Part shown: one piece after another, positions 1-6,698 of the stretch
Position numbering within the stretch: position 1 is the stretch's first letter
Layout of the letters: each line of letters begins with the position of its first letter
Source: UBA8337 sp049889915
GTDB lineage: Bacteria > Pseudomonadota > Alphaproteobacteria > RS24
DNA: 7,202 nucleotides
Direction: 5' to 3'
Assembly: GCA_049889915.1 (NCBI GenBank)
Contig: JBMHCM010000093.1
Location: 1-7,202 of the forward strand
Notes under the pieces: model-generated
The model's database searches: none
What the model was told of the DNA's origin: nothing
Seen by the model: the letters and a program-made list of their open reading frames with translations, nothing else
Position numbers and translations under genes: made by a program

Positions 1-789
1 AGCCACATAGGGGCGCATTTCATCAGCCCCCAGCGCGCAGTTAAGACCAACGGCAAACGGCTTGGCATGGCGCAGCGAATTCCAAAACGCCTCGGTCGTC
101 TGCCCGGACAAGGTGCGGCCCGACCGGTCGGTAATGGTGCCGGAGACCATTAATGGCAGCGTGATGCCGGTTTCCTCAAACACATCTTGCACGCCATGAA
201 TCGCCGCTTTGGCATTCAGCGTGTCGAAAATCGTCTCGACCAAAATAATATCGGCGCCGCCCTCAATCAGGCCGCGTGTCGCTTCGGCATAGGCCTCGCG
301 CAATTCGTCATATGTGACATTGCGCATGCCGGGGTCGTTGACGTCGGGCGAAATGGAAGCAGTGCGGTTGGTCGGGCCAAGAGCCCCGGCCACATAGCGC
401 GGCCGCGACGGGTCAGCCGCTTCTTCCAAATCGCATGCCTCGCGGGCCAGCCGCGCGCCCTCGACATTCAGCTCAAAGGCCAAATGCTCCATGTCATAAT
501 CAGCCTGTGCAATGGTTGTCGAAGAAAACGTATTGGTCTCAACGATGTCACTACCGGCCTGCAAATAAGCACTGTGAATGTCACGAATAATATCCGGTTG
601 GGTCAGCGACAGCAGGTCATTATTACCGGCCACATCGGCATGGTAATTGGCAAAACGTTCGCCGCGGTAAGCCGCCTCATCCAGCTTGTGTAGCTGGATC
701 ATCGTCCCCATGGCGCCATCCAGCATCAAAATGCGGTCAGCCACTTGTTTGTCCAAAGCGGCGATACGTGTTTCGCGTGTCCAACTCAT
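1..789 (-). CDS. metH: Methionine synthase, homocysteine-binding domain (partial, C-terminus off window)
   Basis: This is the N-terminal 263 residues of a cobalamin-dependent methionine synthase. That cytoplasmic enzyme moves a methyl group from 5-methyl-THF via cobalamin to homocysteine. The reading frame is open to the left edge, so the protein continues outside the window. Visible homocysteine-methyltransferase motifs are DGAMGTMIQ (residues 24-32), ETNTF (84-88), GALGPT (135-140), SGTITDRSGRTLSGQ (216-230) and GLNCALG (248-254). Cys251 matches the first zinc-ligand Cys of the family; the later Cys pair would lie beyond the edge. The ATG at 789 is preceded by AAGGG with a 7-nt gap, and this RBS overlaps the metF stop codon, so translation is probably coupled. 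It is the third gene of the sahR-metF-metH operon. Many alphaproteobacteria split MetH into a short homocysteine-binding protein and a long cobalamin-binding protein; the truncation hides which form this is. Confidence 0.96.
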   Translation of the reverse strand, partial: MSWTRETRIAALDKQVADRILMLDGAMGTMIQLHKLDEAAYRGERFANYHADVAGNNDLLSLTQPDIIRDIHSAYLQAGSDIVETNTFSSTTIAQADYDMEHLAFELNVEGARLAREACDLEEAADPSRPRYVAGALGPTNRTASISPDVNDPGMRNVTYDELREAYAEATRGLIEGGADIILVETIFDTLNAKAAIHGVQDVFEETGITLPLMVSGTITDRSGRTLSGQTTEAFWNSLRHAKPFAVGLNCALGADEMRPYVA

Positions 790-799
790 CTTATTACCC

Positions 800-1639
800 T
801 TATTGTGCGCCAAGGTTCAGGATACGGCAGACCGCAAAAGTCAGATCTGCCTGGTTCAATGTATAAAAATGCAGGTTGTCAAAGCCCTCATCGAGCAATG
901 TACGACATTGGTCGACGGCAACCGATGCGGCAATATGCTTCCGTGTATCGGCGTCCTCATCAAGCCCGACATACAGCGCCGCCAGCCAGTCCGGCATAGT
1001 TGCGCCACACGCCTCAGTCATGCGTTTGGCCCCGGCGAAATTGGTGGTCGGCATAATACCGGCAATCACCGGAATGGTTACACCGGCCGCCACCAGCTTG
1101 TCGCGGAAGCGCAAATGCTGCTCAGTATCGAAAACGAATTGCGTGATGGCACGGGTCGCACCGGCATCAATCTTGGCTTTCAGCAAATCAATATCAGCCT
1201 CCAATGAGGCGCTCTCCGGATGCTTCTCCGGATAGGCTGATACGGTGATGTCAAAATCGCCGCGTTTGGCCAAAGCCGCAACCAGCTCCACCGAGCCATC
1301 ATAGCCATCTGCATGCGGCTGAAACGCGCCCATATCCGGCATGTCACCGCGCAGCGCAACAATATGCTTAACACCGGCGGCGGCATAATCATCGACCACA
1401 CTATCGACCTCGGTCTTGCTGGCCGCCACGCAGGTCAAATGCGCGGCCGGCTTCAAATCGGTCTCATCGATAATCCGTTTCACGCATGCATGGGTGCGAT
1501 CGCGGGTCGAGCCACCGGCCCCATAAGTGACAGAGACGAAATCCGGCTGCAAAGGCGCCAGACGGCCAATATTGTGCCACAGCTTTTCAGCGGCCGCTTC
1601 GCTTTTGGGCGGAAAGAATTCGAAACTGATTTTTGTCAT
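800..1639 (-). CDS. metF: 5,10-methylenetetrahydrofolate reductase MetF
   Basis: This FAD-dependent cytoplasmic enzyme reduces 5,10-methylene-THF to 5-methyl-THF, the methyl donor used by the adjacent MetH. The 279-residue product has the usual MetF length. It aligns by eye with E. coli MetF along its whole length: SFEFFPP (5-11, catalytic Glu7), FVSVTYGAGGSTRDRTH (34-50), PAAHLTC (64-70), HIVALRGDMP (92-101, Asp99 in the flavin/folate site), AITQFVFD (164-171, Gln167), GIMPTTNF (194-201) and LHFYTLN (256-262). I chose the ATG at 1639 over an in-frame GTG at 1669. It has an upstream AAGGA with about 10 nt spacing, begins 5 nt after the regulator's stop, and starts directly at the conserved sequence. 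The GTG start would overlap the preceding gene. The short gaps on both sides indicate one transcript with the regulator and metH. Confidence 0.97.
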   Translation of the reverse strand: MTKISFEFFPPKSEAAAEKLWHNIGRLAPLQPDFVSVTYGAGGSTRDRTHACVKRIIDETDLKPAAHLTCVAASKTEVDSVVDDYAAAGVKHIVALRGDMPDMGAFQPHADGYDGSVELVAALAKRGDFDITVSAYPEKHPESASLEADIDLLKAKIDAGATRAITQFVFDTEQHLRFRDKLVAAGVTIPVIAGIMPTTNFAGAKRMTEACGATMPDWLAALYVGLDEDADTRKHIAASVAVDQCRTLLDEGFDNLHFYTLNQADLTFAVCRILNLGAQ

Positions 1640-1644
1640 TGCTG

Positions 1645-2595
1645 TTATGTCCTTTTTTCCGCTGTCCACAGCGCTACGGTTAAATCGTTCTTATGAGCGG
1701 CCATTTCATCAGGGCCGAGCGTTTCGACCGCCGCCGCCTGCAATCCGGCCTGCTGCAACATGGCCTGCATTTCTGCCTCGGCAAAACCAAGCCGACGATG
1801 CGCGTGCTCATCGCGCAGGCTTTCCAATTCGTGCGGGCCGAAATCGGCAATCAGCACCCGGCCGGTCGGGGCCAACAGCCGCGCCGCCTCATTGACGGTG
1901 CGCTGCGGGTCGTCGAGGAAATGCAGCACTTGATGCAAAATCACAATATCGGCAACCCCGTCTTCCAGCGGCACATTGGCGCAATCGCCCTGCCGCACTT
2001 GGCAATTTTCGGCGCCAATTTCATCCAGCTTGGCGCGCGCCAGAGTCAGCATGTCGGGGCTGATGTCGAAACCGATGGCGCGCTCGGCTTGGCTGCCGAA
2101 CACTTCCAGCATGCGGCCGGTGCCGGTGCCCAAATCGACCAGCAAGCGTATCGGTGTGTCGCCAATATGCGCCGCCATTTTGTCTTCAATGGTGGTTTCG
2201 GGAATATGTTTTTGCCGCAACTCGTCCCAACCGGCGGCATTGGCGGCAAAATAGGCCTGCGCCCGCGCTGCCCGCTCGGCCCGCACTTCATCAAGCCGTT
2301 CGCGGTCGCGCAAAATATCATGGTCATCGCTCGGCACTTGCGCGATGATTTGCGTCACCAAAGCGGCCGCCGCATCGCCCTCCACCAAGCGATAAAACAC
2401 CCAACTGCCCTCCGGATGACGCTGCACCAAACCGGCATCGGCCAGCAATTTGAGATGCCGCGAGATACGCGGCTGGCTTTGCAGCAGCACTTGCGTCAGT
2501 TCAGACACGGTCAATTCGCCCCGTGCCAAAATGGCGAGGATACGAAGCCGCGTCGGTTCACCGGCGGCGCGCAGGGCTGCAAGAAGCTTGTCCAT
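1645..2595 (-). CDS. sahR: SahR-like regulator: ArsR-type HTH fused to methyltransferase-fold sensor domain
   Basis: This is a 316-residue two-domain protein. Residues 1-85 form an ArsR winged helix (EPTRLRIL at 13-20; recognition helix near SQPRISRHLKLL, 40-51; wing near PEGSWVFYRL, 61-70). Residues 115-310 form a class I SAM-dependent methyltransferase fold with motif I DLGTGTG (154-160), acidic GFDIS (175-179), QGD (202-204) and ILHQVLHFLDDP (219-230). The HTH has no Cys; the only two (198 and 205) are in the methyltransferase domain, which argues against an ArsR metal sensor. SahR proteins of Proteobacteria are known ArsR-family repressors whose methylase-like domain binds S-adenosylhomocysteine and which control metF, metH/metE, ahcY and metK. 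Position directly upstream of metF and metH supports that assignment, though an active methyltransferase cannot be excluded. The ATG at 2595 is set by domain alignment and has no Shine-Dalgarno; a promoter ends only 7 nt upstream. Confidence 0.9.
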   Translation of the reverse strand: MDKLLAALRAAGEPTRLRILAILARGELTVSELTQVLLQSQPRISRHLKLLADAGLVQRHPEGSWVFYRLVEGDAAAALVTQIIAQVPSDDHDILRDRERLDEVRAERAARAQAYFAANAAGWDELRQKHIPETTIEDKMAAHIGDTPIRLLVDLGTGTGRMLEVFGSQAERAIGFDISPDMLTLARAKLDEIGAENCQVRQGDCANVPLEDGVADIVILHQVLHFLDDPQRTVNEAARLLAPTGRVLIADFGPHELESLRDEHAHRRLGFAEAEMQAMLQQAGLQAAAVETLGPDEMAAHKNDLTVALWTAEKRT

Positions 2596-2602
2596 GTTTT
2601 GA

Positions 2603-2630
2603 GTTATATAAAGATATCTTTATATGTCAA
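2603..2630 (-). promoter_or_regulatory. Promoter of the sahR-metF-metH operon
   Basis: On the minus strand a perfect -35 TTGACA (2630-2625) is followed after 16 bp by a -10 TATAAC (2608-2603, 5 of 6 matches). The -10 ends 7 nt before the regulator's ATG, so transcription should begin at or within a base or two of the start codon. There is no Shine-Dalgarno in the short TCAAAAC between them. The boxes are seen directly; the start site is inferred. Confidence 0.7.
2606..2625. promoter_or_regulatory. Perfect 20-bp palindromic operator, probable SahR site
   Basis: ATATAAAGAT is followed directly by its reverse complement, giving a 20-bp perfect dyad. It fills the spacer between the -35 and -10 boxes and overlaps the end of each. 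A dimeric repressor bound here would block RNA polymerase. An AT-rich dyad fits the style of ArsR-family operators, and autoregulation by the gene it precedes is the simplest reading. Binding by SahR specifically is inferred from position. Confidence 0.75.
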
Positions 2631-2653
2631 GAACCATCGTCAGGGGGTAGTTT

Positions 2654-2686
2654 AGGGCGCGGCAAAAACGGCCTTTGCGCCGCCCT
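2654..2686. repeat. Imperfect inverted repeat between divergent genes
   Basis: AGGGCGCGGCAAA (2654-2666) and TTTGCGCCGCCCT (2674-2686) pair at 11 of 13 positions around a 7-nt loop, with a 2-bp internal mismatch. It lies between the divergent sahR and mlaA starts, upstream of both, so a terminator role is not obvious. It could be a second operator or an upstream-transcript stop. No known regulator site was recognised. Confidence 0.5.
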
Positions 2687-2708
2687 CAAAACGCCTTAAA
2701 TCAATACA

Positions 2709-2714
2709 TATACT
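2709..2714 (+). promoter_or_regulatory. Possible -10 box of mlaA
   Basis: TATACT (5 of 6 matches to the -10 consensus) ends 8 nt before the ATG at 2723 and 14 nt before the ATG at 2729. The -35 at 17-bp spacing (TCAAAA) matches only 3 of 6, so this is a weak assignment. If real, the mlaA transcript would have almost no leader. Confidence 0.25.
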
Positions 2715-2728
2715 TGTTCGAGATGGAT

Positions 2729-3484
2729 ATGCTGACACACACCCGCCACTTGCTTCCCGCCCTTTGCCTCGCCATGACGCTGACCGCCTGCGCCGCCGGC
2801 CCGTCAAACAATGGCGTAAGCGACACCAACGACCCCTATGAAGGGTTTAACCGCAAAATGTTTGCCGTTGAGCAATCGCTCGATAATTGGATCGTGGAGC
2901 CGGTCGCCAAGGGCTATAACGTGCTGCCGCAGCCGGTGAAGCGCGGCACCCGCAATTTCCTCAACAACATCACCTCGCCCATCACGCTGGTTAACGACGC
3001 GCTGCAGGGCCAGTTCAACCGCGCCACCACCACCGCGCTGCGGCTTGGCATTAACAGCACAATCGGCCTTGCCGGTCTGTTTGACCCGGCCCGCGCCATG
3101 GGCTTTGAGCGGCATGAAGAAGATTTCGGCCAAACGCTGGCCGTCTATGGCGTTGCGCCGGGGCCGTATCTTTACGTGCCGGGGCTGGGGCCCATGCCGC
3201 CGCGCGATTTGGCCGGTTGGACCATTGATTGGGCGTTTGACCCATGGACCTATATTGCCGATGGCGATATCGGCATTGCCTTTGGCTCTTACGCGCTGGA
3301 CGGCATAGACAGCCGCGCCGCCAATCTCGGCATTATCGACGAGATTGAACGCAGCTCGGTGGATTTTTATGCCACCGTGCGTAGCCTGTATCGGCAAAAC
3401 CGCGACAGCGAGATTGCCAATGGCGTGACCAGCCTTGACGACCTGCCCGATATTGACGAGTTTGATGATTTGGATGATTTTTAG
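2729..3484 (+). CDS. mlaA: Outer-membrane phospholipid-trafficking lipoprotein MlaA (VacJ family)
   Basis: MlaA sits in the inner leaflet of the outer membrane, extracts mislocalised phospholipids from the outer leaflet and passes them to MlaC. The 251-residue product starts with a lipoprotein signal ending in lipobox LTAC (18-21). Cys21 is followed by Ala, not Asp, consistent with outer-membrane sorting. The family signature is DPYEGFNRKMF (35-45), followed by VKRGTRNFLNNITSP, LGINSTIGLAGLFDPA, EEDFGQTLAVYG and GPYLYVPGLGP. The C-terminus is an Asp-rich tail. Three starts are possible: TTG at 2675, ATG at 2723 and ATG at 2729. I prefer 2729 because GAG lies 6 nt upstream and it avoids an Asp in the signal's N-region; 2723 is nearly as good. 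The stop codon overlaps the mlaC ribosome binding site. Confidence 0.95.
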   Translation: MLTHTRHLLPALCLAMTLTACAAGPSNNGVSDTNDPYEGFNRKMFAVEQSLDNWIVEPVAKGYNVLPQPVKRGTRNFLNNITSPITLVNDALQGQFNRATTTALRLGINSTIGLAGLFDPARAMGFERHEEDFGQTLAVYGVAPGPYLYVPGLGPMPPRDLAGWTIDWAFDPWTYIADGDIGIAFGSYALDGIDSRAANLGIIDEIERSSVDFYATVRSLYRQNRDSEIANGVTSLDDLPDIDEFDDLDDF

Positions 3485-3493
3485 GAGACGATG

Positions 3494-4096
3494 ATGCGTA
3501 TTCTGTTTGCCGGCCTTGCCGCTTTTGCCCTGCTGATGACGCCGCTGAAGGCGCAAGAGGCCGATTTGGGCCAAGCACAGGCATTTGTTACGGCGCTGGC
3601 CGATGATGCCATTCGCATTTTATCGACCGAGAAAACCCGCGCCGGGCGCGAAGCCGCCTTTGCCGAATTGCTGCAAGAGCGCGCCAATATGCGCCGCATT
3701 GCCCGCTTCACGCTGGGTCAGTTCGGCCGCAAAATCTCGAAGCAAGACTTCGCGGTTTATGAAGAATTGCTGGGCGAGTTTATCGTCAAAGTCTATGCCA
3801 ATCGCTTGGGCGAATATTCCGACGAAAAAGTGAGGGTCGGCAAAGCGCAGGCAAAAAAGAAGAATGTTATTGTCGCCAGCCGCATTGAATTTGCCAATGG
3901 CCGCGAGCCGATTGATATTGATTGGTGGCTGCGGCTGGAAAAAGACGGCAGCCTGTCGCTGTTTGATGTGCGCGTGTTGGGCGTGTGGATGGCGCAAGAA
4001 CAGCGCGACGCCTTCGCCTCCGTGCTGAAAAACAATAAGGGCGACATTAACGCCCTGCTTGAGCACTTGCGCAAGCAAATCAACAATGATGCCTAA
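3494..4096 (+). CDS. mlaC: Periplasmic phospholipid-carrier protein MlaC (Ttg2D/MlaC family)
   Basis: MlaC carries phospholipid between MlaA at the outer membrane and the MlaFEDB transporter in the inner membrane. The 200-residue product has a Sec signal (MRILFAGLAAFALLMTPLKA, cleavage expected after residue 20) and the family's typical length. Family-like segments include FAELLQERANMRRIARFTLG, a helical YEELLGEFIVKVYANRLGEY stretch and IDIDWWLRLEKDGSLSLFDVRVLGVWMA. AGGAG overlaps the mlaA stop. Spacing is 6 nt to the ATG at 3494 and only 3 nt to the ATG at 3491, so I chose 3494. Overlap with mlaA implies translational coupling and a shared role. The MlaF, E, D and B genes are not in the window. 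The related HpnM branch of this family, linked to hopanoid loci, is less likely because mlaA is the partner here. Confidence 0.93.
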   Translation: MRILFAGLAAFALLMTPLKAQEADLGQAQAFVTALADDAIRILSTEKTRAGREAAFAELLQERANMRRIARFTLGQFGRKISKQDFAVYEELLGEFIVKVYANRLGEYSDEKVRVGKAQAKKKNVIVASRIEFANGREPIDIDWWLRLEKDGSLSLFDVRVLGVWMAQEQRDAFASVLKNNKGDINALLEHLRKQINNDA

Positions 4097-4146
4097 GCGT
4101 TAATGCCCTCGCGAAAACTTTTTCTCGATAAGTGCCTTTTTTTGTT

Positions 4147-4165
4147 GCGAGTGATTATCATTTAC
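4147..4165. promoter_or_regulatory. Fur box, upstream copy
   Basis: Aligned to the 19-bp Fur consensus (GATAATGATTATCATTATC orientation), this site matches at 14 of 19 positions, including an intact TGATTATCA core. It lies upstream of a siderophore receptor gene, the expected place for iron repression. It shares GCGARTGATTATCA with the second copy, 29 bp downstream. Confidence 0.7.
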
Positions 4166-4175
4166 ACTAATCGGT

Positions 4176-4194
4176 GCGAATGATTATCAATAAC
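4176..4194. promoter_or_regulatory. Fur box, downstream copy
   Basis: This site matches the Fur consensus at 15 of 19 positions with an uninterrupted AATGATTATCA core. It ends immediately before the AAGGGG ribosome binding site (4195-4200) of the receptor gene, so bound Fur would cover the expected transcription start. A possible promoter is TTTACA (4161-4166, 5 of 6) with TATCAA (4185-4190, 4 of 6) at 18-bp spacing. That would place both Fur sites over promoter elements, but this promoter assignment is weak. Confidence 0.78.
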
Positions 4195-4206
4195 AAGGGG
4201 ATTTTG

Positions 4207-6276
4207 ATGCGTCATTCCATGTCTAAAACACTGATGGTGGCAAGTTTACTGCCATTTATTCTCTCACCGGCCAATGCACAGGAAACAGCGACCGACGAAG
4301 TTGTTGTGACCGCGCGCGGCACAAATGATTCAGGCGCGCTGAAAATGCCCATACCGCTCATCAATGTGCCGCAAAGTCTTTCCATCATCGACACTATGGA
4401 AATCAAGGATCGCGGCTTCCGTGAACTTGGCGATATTGTCCGTTACACACCGGGCATCAACACCTCGCAGGGTGAAGGCCACCGTGACTCGATTGTTTTC
4501 CGCGGTGTGCGCTCAACGGCCGACTTCTATCTCGATGGCGTGCGCGACGACGTGCAATATTACCGCCCGCTTTACAATCTGGAACGGGTTGAAGTGCTGC
4601 GCGGGGCCAATGCCATGCAATTCGGCCGTGGCGTCAGCGGTGCCATTAACCGCGTGACCAAAAAAGCCATGATTGGCGGTTCAGACAGTTCGGTTGACGT
4701 CAATCTCGACACATTTGGCGGATATAATTTGGCCACCGACGTTAATATGCCGACCGGTGAAAACTCAGCCCTGCGTATCAATGCCTTTATCGAGACGCTT
4801 GAAAATGACCGCGATTTTTATGATGGCGACCGCCTTGGCGTAACCCCGACCCTGCGCATCGCCACGGATGACCAAACGACAGTCGATTTGTCTTTGGAAC
4901 TGATGGACCATGAGCGCTTTATCGATCGTGGTATCCCGACCGGCGCGGATGGCGCACCGGTGGACAGCTTGCGCGACATTGTGTTCGGTAGCCCGACCGA
5001 AAATACCACGACATTGGAAGCGACCATATTGCGCGGTTCTGTGACCCGTAAATACTCTGACACGCGCACAGGCGTCGTATCGCTGACTTATGGCGATTAT
5101 GAGAAAATGTATCAAAACCTGTATGCGTCAGGCTACAGCGCCAGTAACGAAACCGTTACGCTGGACGGGTATCGCGACCCGACGGAACGGACCAATATGA
5201 TTTTGAACGGTTATGTAACTGATGAATTCATGGCCGGTGGCATGCGCCACACAGTGCTGATCGGCGGTGAGTATGTCGACACCCAGTCAGAGAACCTGCG
5301 TTACAATTCAAACTGGTCAACCACCGGTAATGACAAAGAGACATTTGACATTGCAAACCCGCTTGACCTGACAACCAACGCAAGTGGCACGGCTACGACG
5401 CTGAACTTCAACACGGATTTGAACAATCGCACGGAAACGGAAATCACCGTGACGTCGCTTTATATTCAAGACCAGATCGAAGTCGCCGATAATCTGCAAG
5501 TCCTCTTGGGCGCACGGATGGATAATTTCGACATCACCGTCAAAGACACGGAAGACCTGAGCAATGTGACCTCAGAAAGCCGCAAAGACGAGGAAATTTC
5601 GCCGCGTCTTGGGGCGATTTACAAGCCACAGGCCAATCTGTCTTTCTATGCCAGCATGAGCGAGAGCTTCCTGCCGCGTTCAGGTGAGCAGTTCAAATCA
5701 CTGTCCTCCTCAAATGCAAAGCTGGACCCGGATGTTTATGAAAATACCGAATATGGCGTCAAATGGGATATTTCAGATGCCCTCCATTTGGCCTTCGCCA
5801 TGTTTGACAGCGAACAGGAAACCGCCGTCAGCACCGGCACCGGTTCATCTTACATTCAAGGCCTTACGATTGACGGCTATGAGCTGGAAGTCAAAGGCCG
5901 GGTCGGCGCCAAAACCGACATTACCTTCGGCTATGCCTCACTGGACGGTGAAACGAAAGATGGCGACACGCCGCGCGAATTGCCGGAAACCATGTATTCG
6001 GTCTTTGTTGCCCACCAAGCCAATGAGCGGCTGAATTTCGGCATCGGCCTGACCTATCAAGATGAGTCGCTCATCAAAGACGGCTCAACCGCCTATCTGC
6101 CGGATTACACACGCATTGATGCGTCGCTGTCTTACATGATGTCAGACGCCACAACATTGCGGGTGAACATCGAAAATCTGACGGATGAGGAATATTATCC
6201 GCATGCGCACAGCACGCACCAGGCATCTGTTGGTGACCCGATGAATGCACAAGTCTCCTTAACGCGGCAATTCTAA
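4207..6276 (+). CDS. TonB-dependent siderophore receptor (outer membrane, Fiu/catecholate-like)
   Basis: This 689-residue beta-barrel receptor imports a ferric siderophore using TonB-ExbBD energy. It has a Sec signal (cleavage expected after ANA, residue 24), a TonB box DEVVVTAR (30-37), and an N-terminal plug with VPQSLSIID, LGDIVRYTPGI, FRGVRSTADFYLDGVRDD and LERVEVLRGANAMQFGRG. Later come barrel strands, NFGIGLTYQDES, NIENLTDEEYYP and a C-terminal QVSLTRQF ending in Phe, the usual barrel-insertion signal. The plug resembles the TonB-dependent siderophore receptor family, near Fiu-type catecholate receptors; the ligand cannot be read from sequence. AAGGGG with a 6-nt gap selects the ATG at 4207 over an in-frame GTG at 4174, which lies inside the regulatory region. 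Two Fur boxes upstream predict iron repression. No TonB, ABC transporter or siderophore synthesis gene is adjacent. Confidence 0.95.
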   Translation: MRHSMSKTLMVASLLPFILSPANAQETATDEVVVTARGTNDSGALKMPIPLINVPQSLSIIDTMEIKDRGFRELGDIVRYTPGINTSQGEGHRDSIVFRGVRSTADFYLDGVRDDVQYYRPLYNLERVEVLRGANAMQFGRGVSGAINRVTKKAMIGGSDSSVDVNLDTFGGYNLATDVNMPTGENSALRINAFIETLENDRDFYDGDRLGVTPTLRIATDDQTTVDLSLELMDHERFIDRGIPTGADGAPVDSLRDIVFGSPTENTTTLEATILRGSVTRKYSDTRTGVVSLTYGDYEKMYQNLYASGYSASNETVTLDGYRDPTERTNMILNGYVTDEFMAGGMRHTVLIGGEYVDTQSENLRYNSNWSTTGNDKETFDIANPLDLTTNASGTATTLNFNTDLNNRTETEITVTSLYIQDQIEVADNLQVLLGARMDNFDITVKDTEDLSNVTSESRKDEEISPRLGAIYKPQANLSFYASMSESFLPRSGEQFKSLSSSNAKLDPDVYENTEYGVKWDISDALHLAFAMFDSEQETAVSTGTGSSYIQGLTIDGYELEVKGRVGAKTDITFGYASLDGETKDGDTPRELPETMYSVFVAHQANERLNFGIGLTYQDESLIKDGSTAYLPDYTRIDASLSYMMSDATTLRVNIENLTDEEYYPHAHSTHQASVGDPMNAQVSLTRQF

Positions 6277-6299
6277 GAACTGCAGGCTTAAGAAGCGAA

Positions 6300-6326
6300 C
6301 CCCGGCGTCTCCTCCCGACGCCGGGG
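6300..6326. terminator. Strong hairpin between convergent genes, probable bidirectional terminator
   Basis: CCCCGGCGTC (6300-6309) and GACGCCGGGG (6317-6326) form a perfect 10-bp GC-rich stem with a 7-nt loop. It sits 23 nt after the receptor stop and 21 nt beyond the stop of the oppositely oriented XRE gene. There is no long T tract on either side, so it is not a textbook intrinsic terminator, but position and stem strength support transcript ending or 3'-end protection. Confidence 0.65.
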
Positions 6327-6347
6327 CAAAGCCGCAAAGTCTGCGCG

Positions 6348-6680
6348 TTAATCAGCCTGCAGCCCGCGCAGGATATCCAGCACCGCTTTGCGGTGTTTTC
6401 CGTTTGTCAGCAAATTGAAATATTCCAGCACCTTGCGAACCCGATAATTTCGCATCAGCCATTGATAATCAGGCCTTTGCATCATCGCCTCCGGTGTTGT
6501 TTGCAGACGCTTGGCAAATTGCGCAACCTCCTCATGGGTTGGTATCGCCGTGCCGTATTCATAATCGCGATAGGCTCTCGACGGCAGAATTTTGGCGCAT
6601 AGGGCCTCGCGCGACATGCGCCGCCTTACCCGATAGAGCCATAGATTTTCGGCCAAATGGCCCGCTTCTTCGTCGGTCAT
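6348..6680 (-). CDS. Small XRE-type helix-turn-helix protein, function unknown
   Basis: The 110-residue protein has an XRE/Cro-like HTH at residues 9-68. Helix 1 carries a basic cluster, RVRRR (17-21); helices 2 and 3 are around SREALCAKI and LPSRAYRDYEYG (23-43). It continues with IPTHEEVAQFAKRLQTTPEAM, as in HTH_3 proteins. A C-terminal extension (71-110) is predicted helical and ends KAVLDILRGLQAD. No ligand or enzyme domain is visible, so it is probably a DNA-binding regulator with unknown targets. I chose the ATG at 6680 because TGGGGG lies just upstream. An in-frame GTG at 6704 has no ribosome binding site and would place the start inside a 24-bp dyad. It converges on the receptor gene and follows ettA in the same direction, but a strong terminator separates it from ettA, so it probably has its own promoter. 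Confidence 0.8.
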   Translation of the reverse strand: MTDEEAGHLAENLWLYRVRRRMSREALCAKILPSRAYRDYEYGTAIPTHEEVAQFAKRLQTTPEAMMQRPDYQWLMRNYRVRKVLEYFNLLTNGKHRKAVLDILRGLQAD

Positions 6681-6698
6681 GTTCACCCCCAAACCAAG

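Noticed and set aside
187..693. Plus-strand open frame of 168 codons over metH
   Set aside because: It lies opposite the metH frame, which has clear motifs; the translation resembles no known protein and is a shadow of codon bias.
1693..2655. Plus-strand open frame of 320 codons over the regulator gene
   Set aside because: It is as long as the real gene but antisense to a frame with clear HTH and methyltransferase motifs; no ribosome binding site or domain is visible.
2804..3574. Minus-strand open frame of 256 codons across mlaA and mlaC
   Set aside because: It spans the antisense of two well-supported genes, including their junction, and shows no domain.
4109..4143. Possible mlaC terminator (weak stem near 4109-4128 and a 7-T run at 4137-4143)
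   Set aside because: The stem is short with a mismatch and lies 8 nt before the T run, so it is not a convincing intrinsic terminator.
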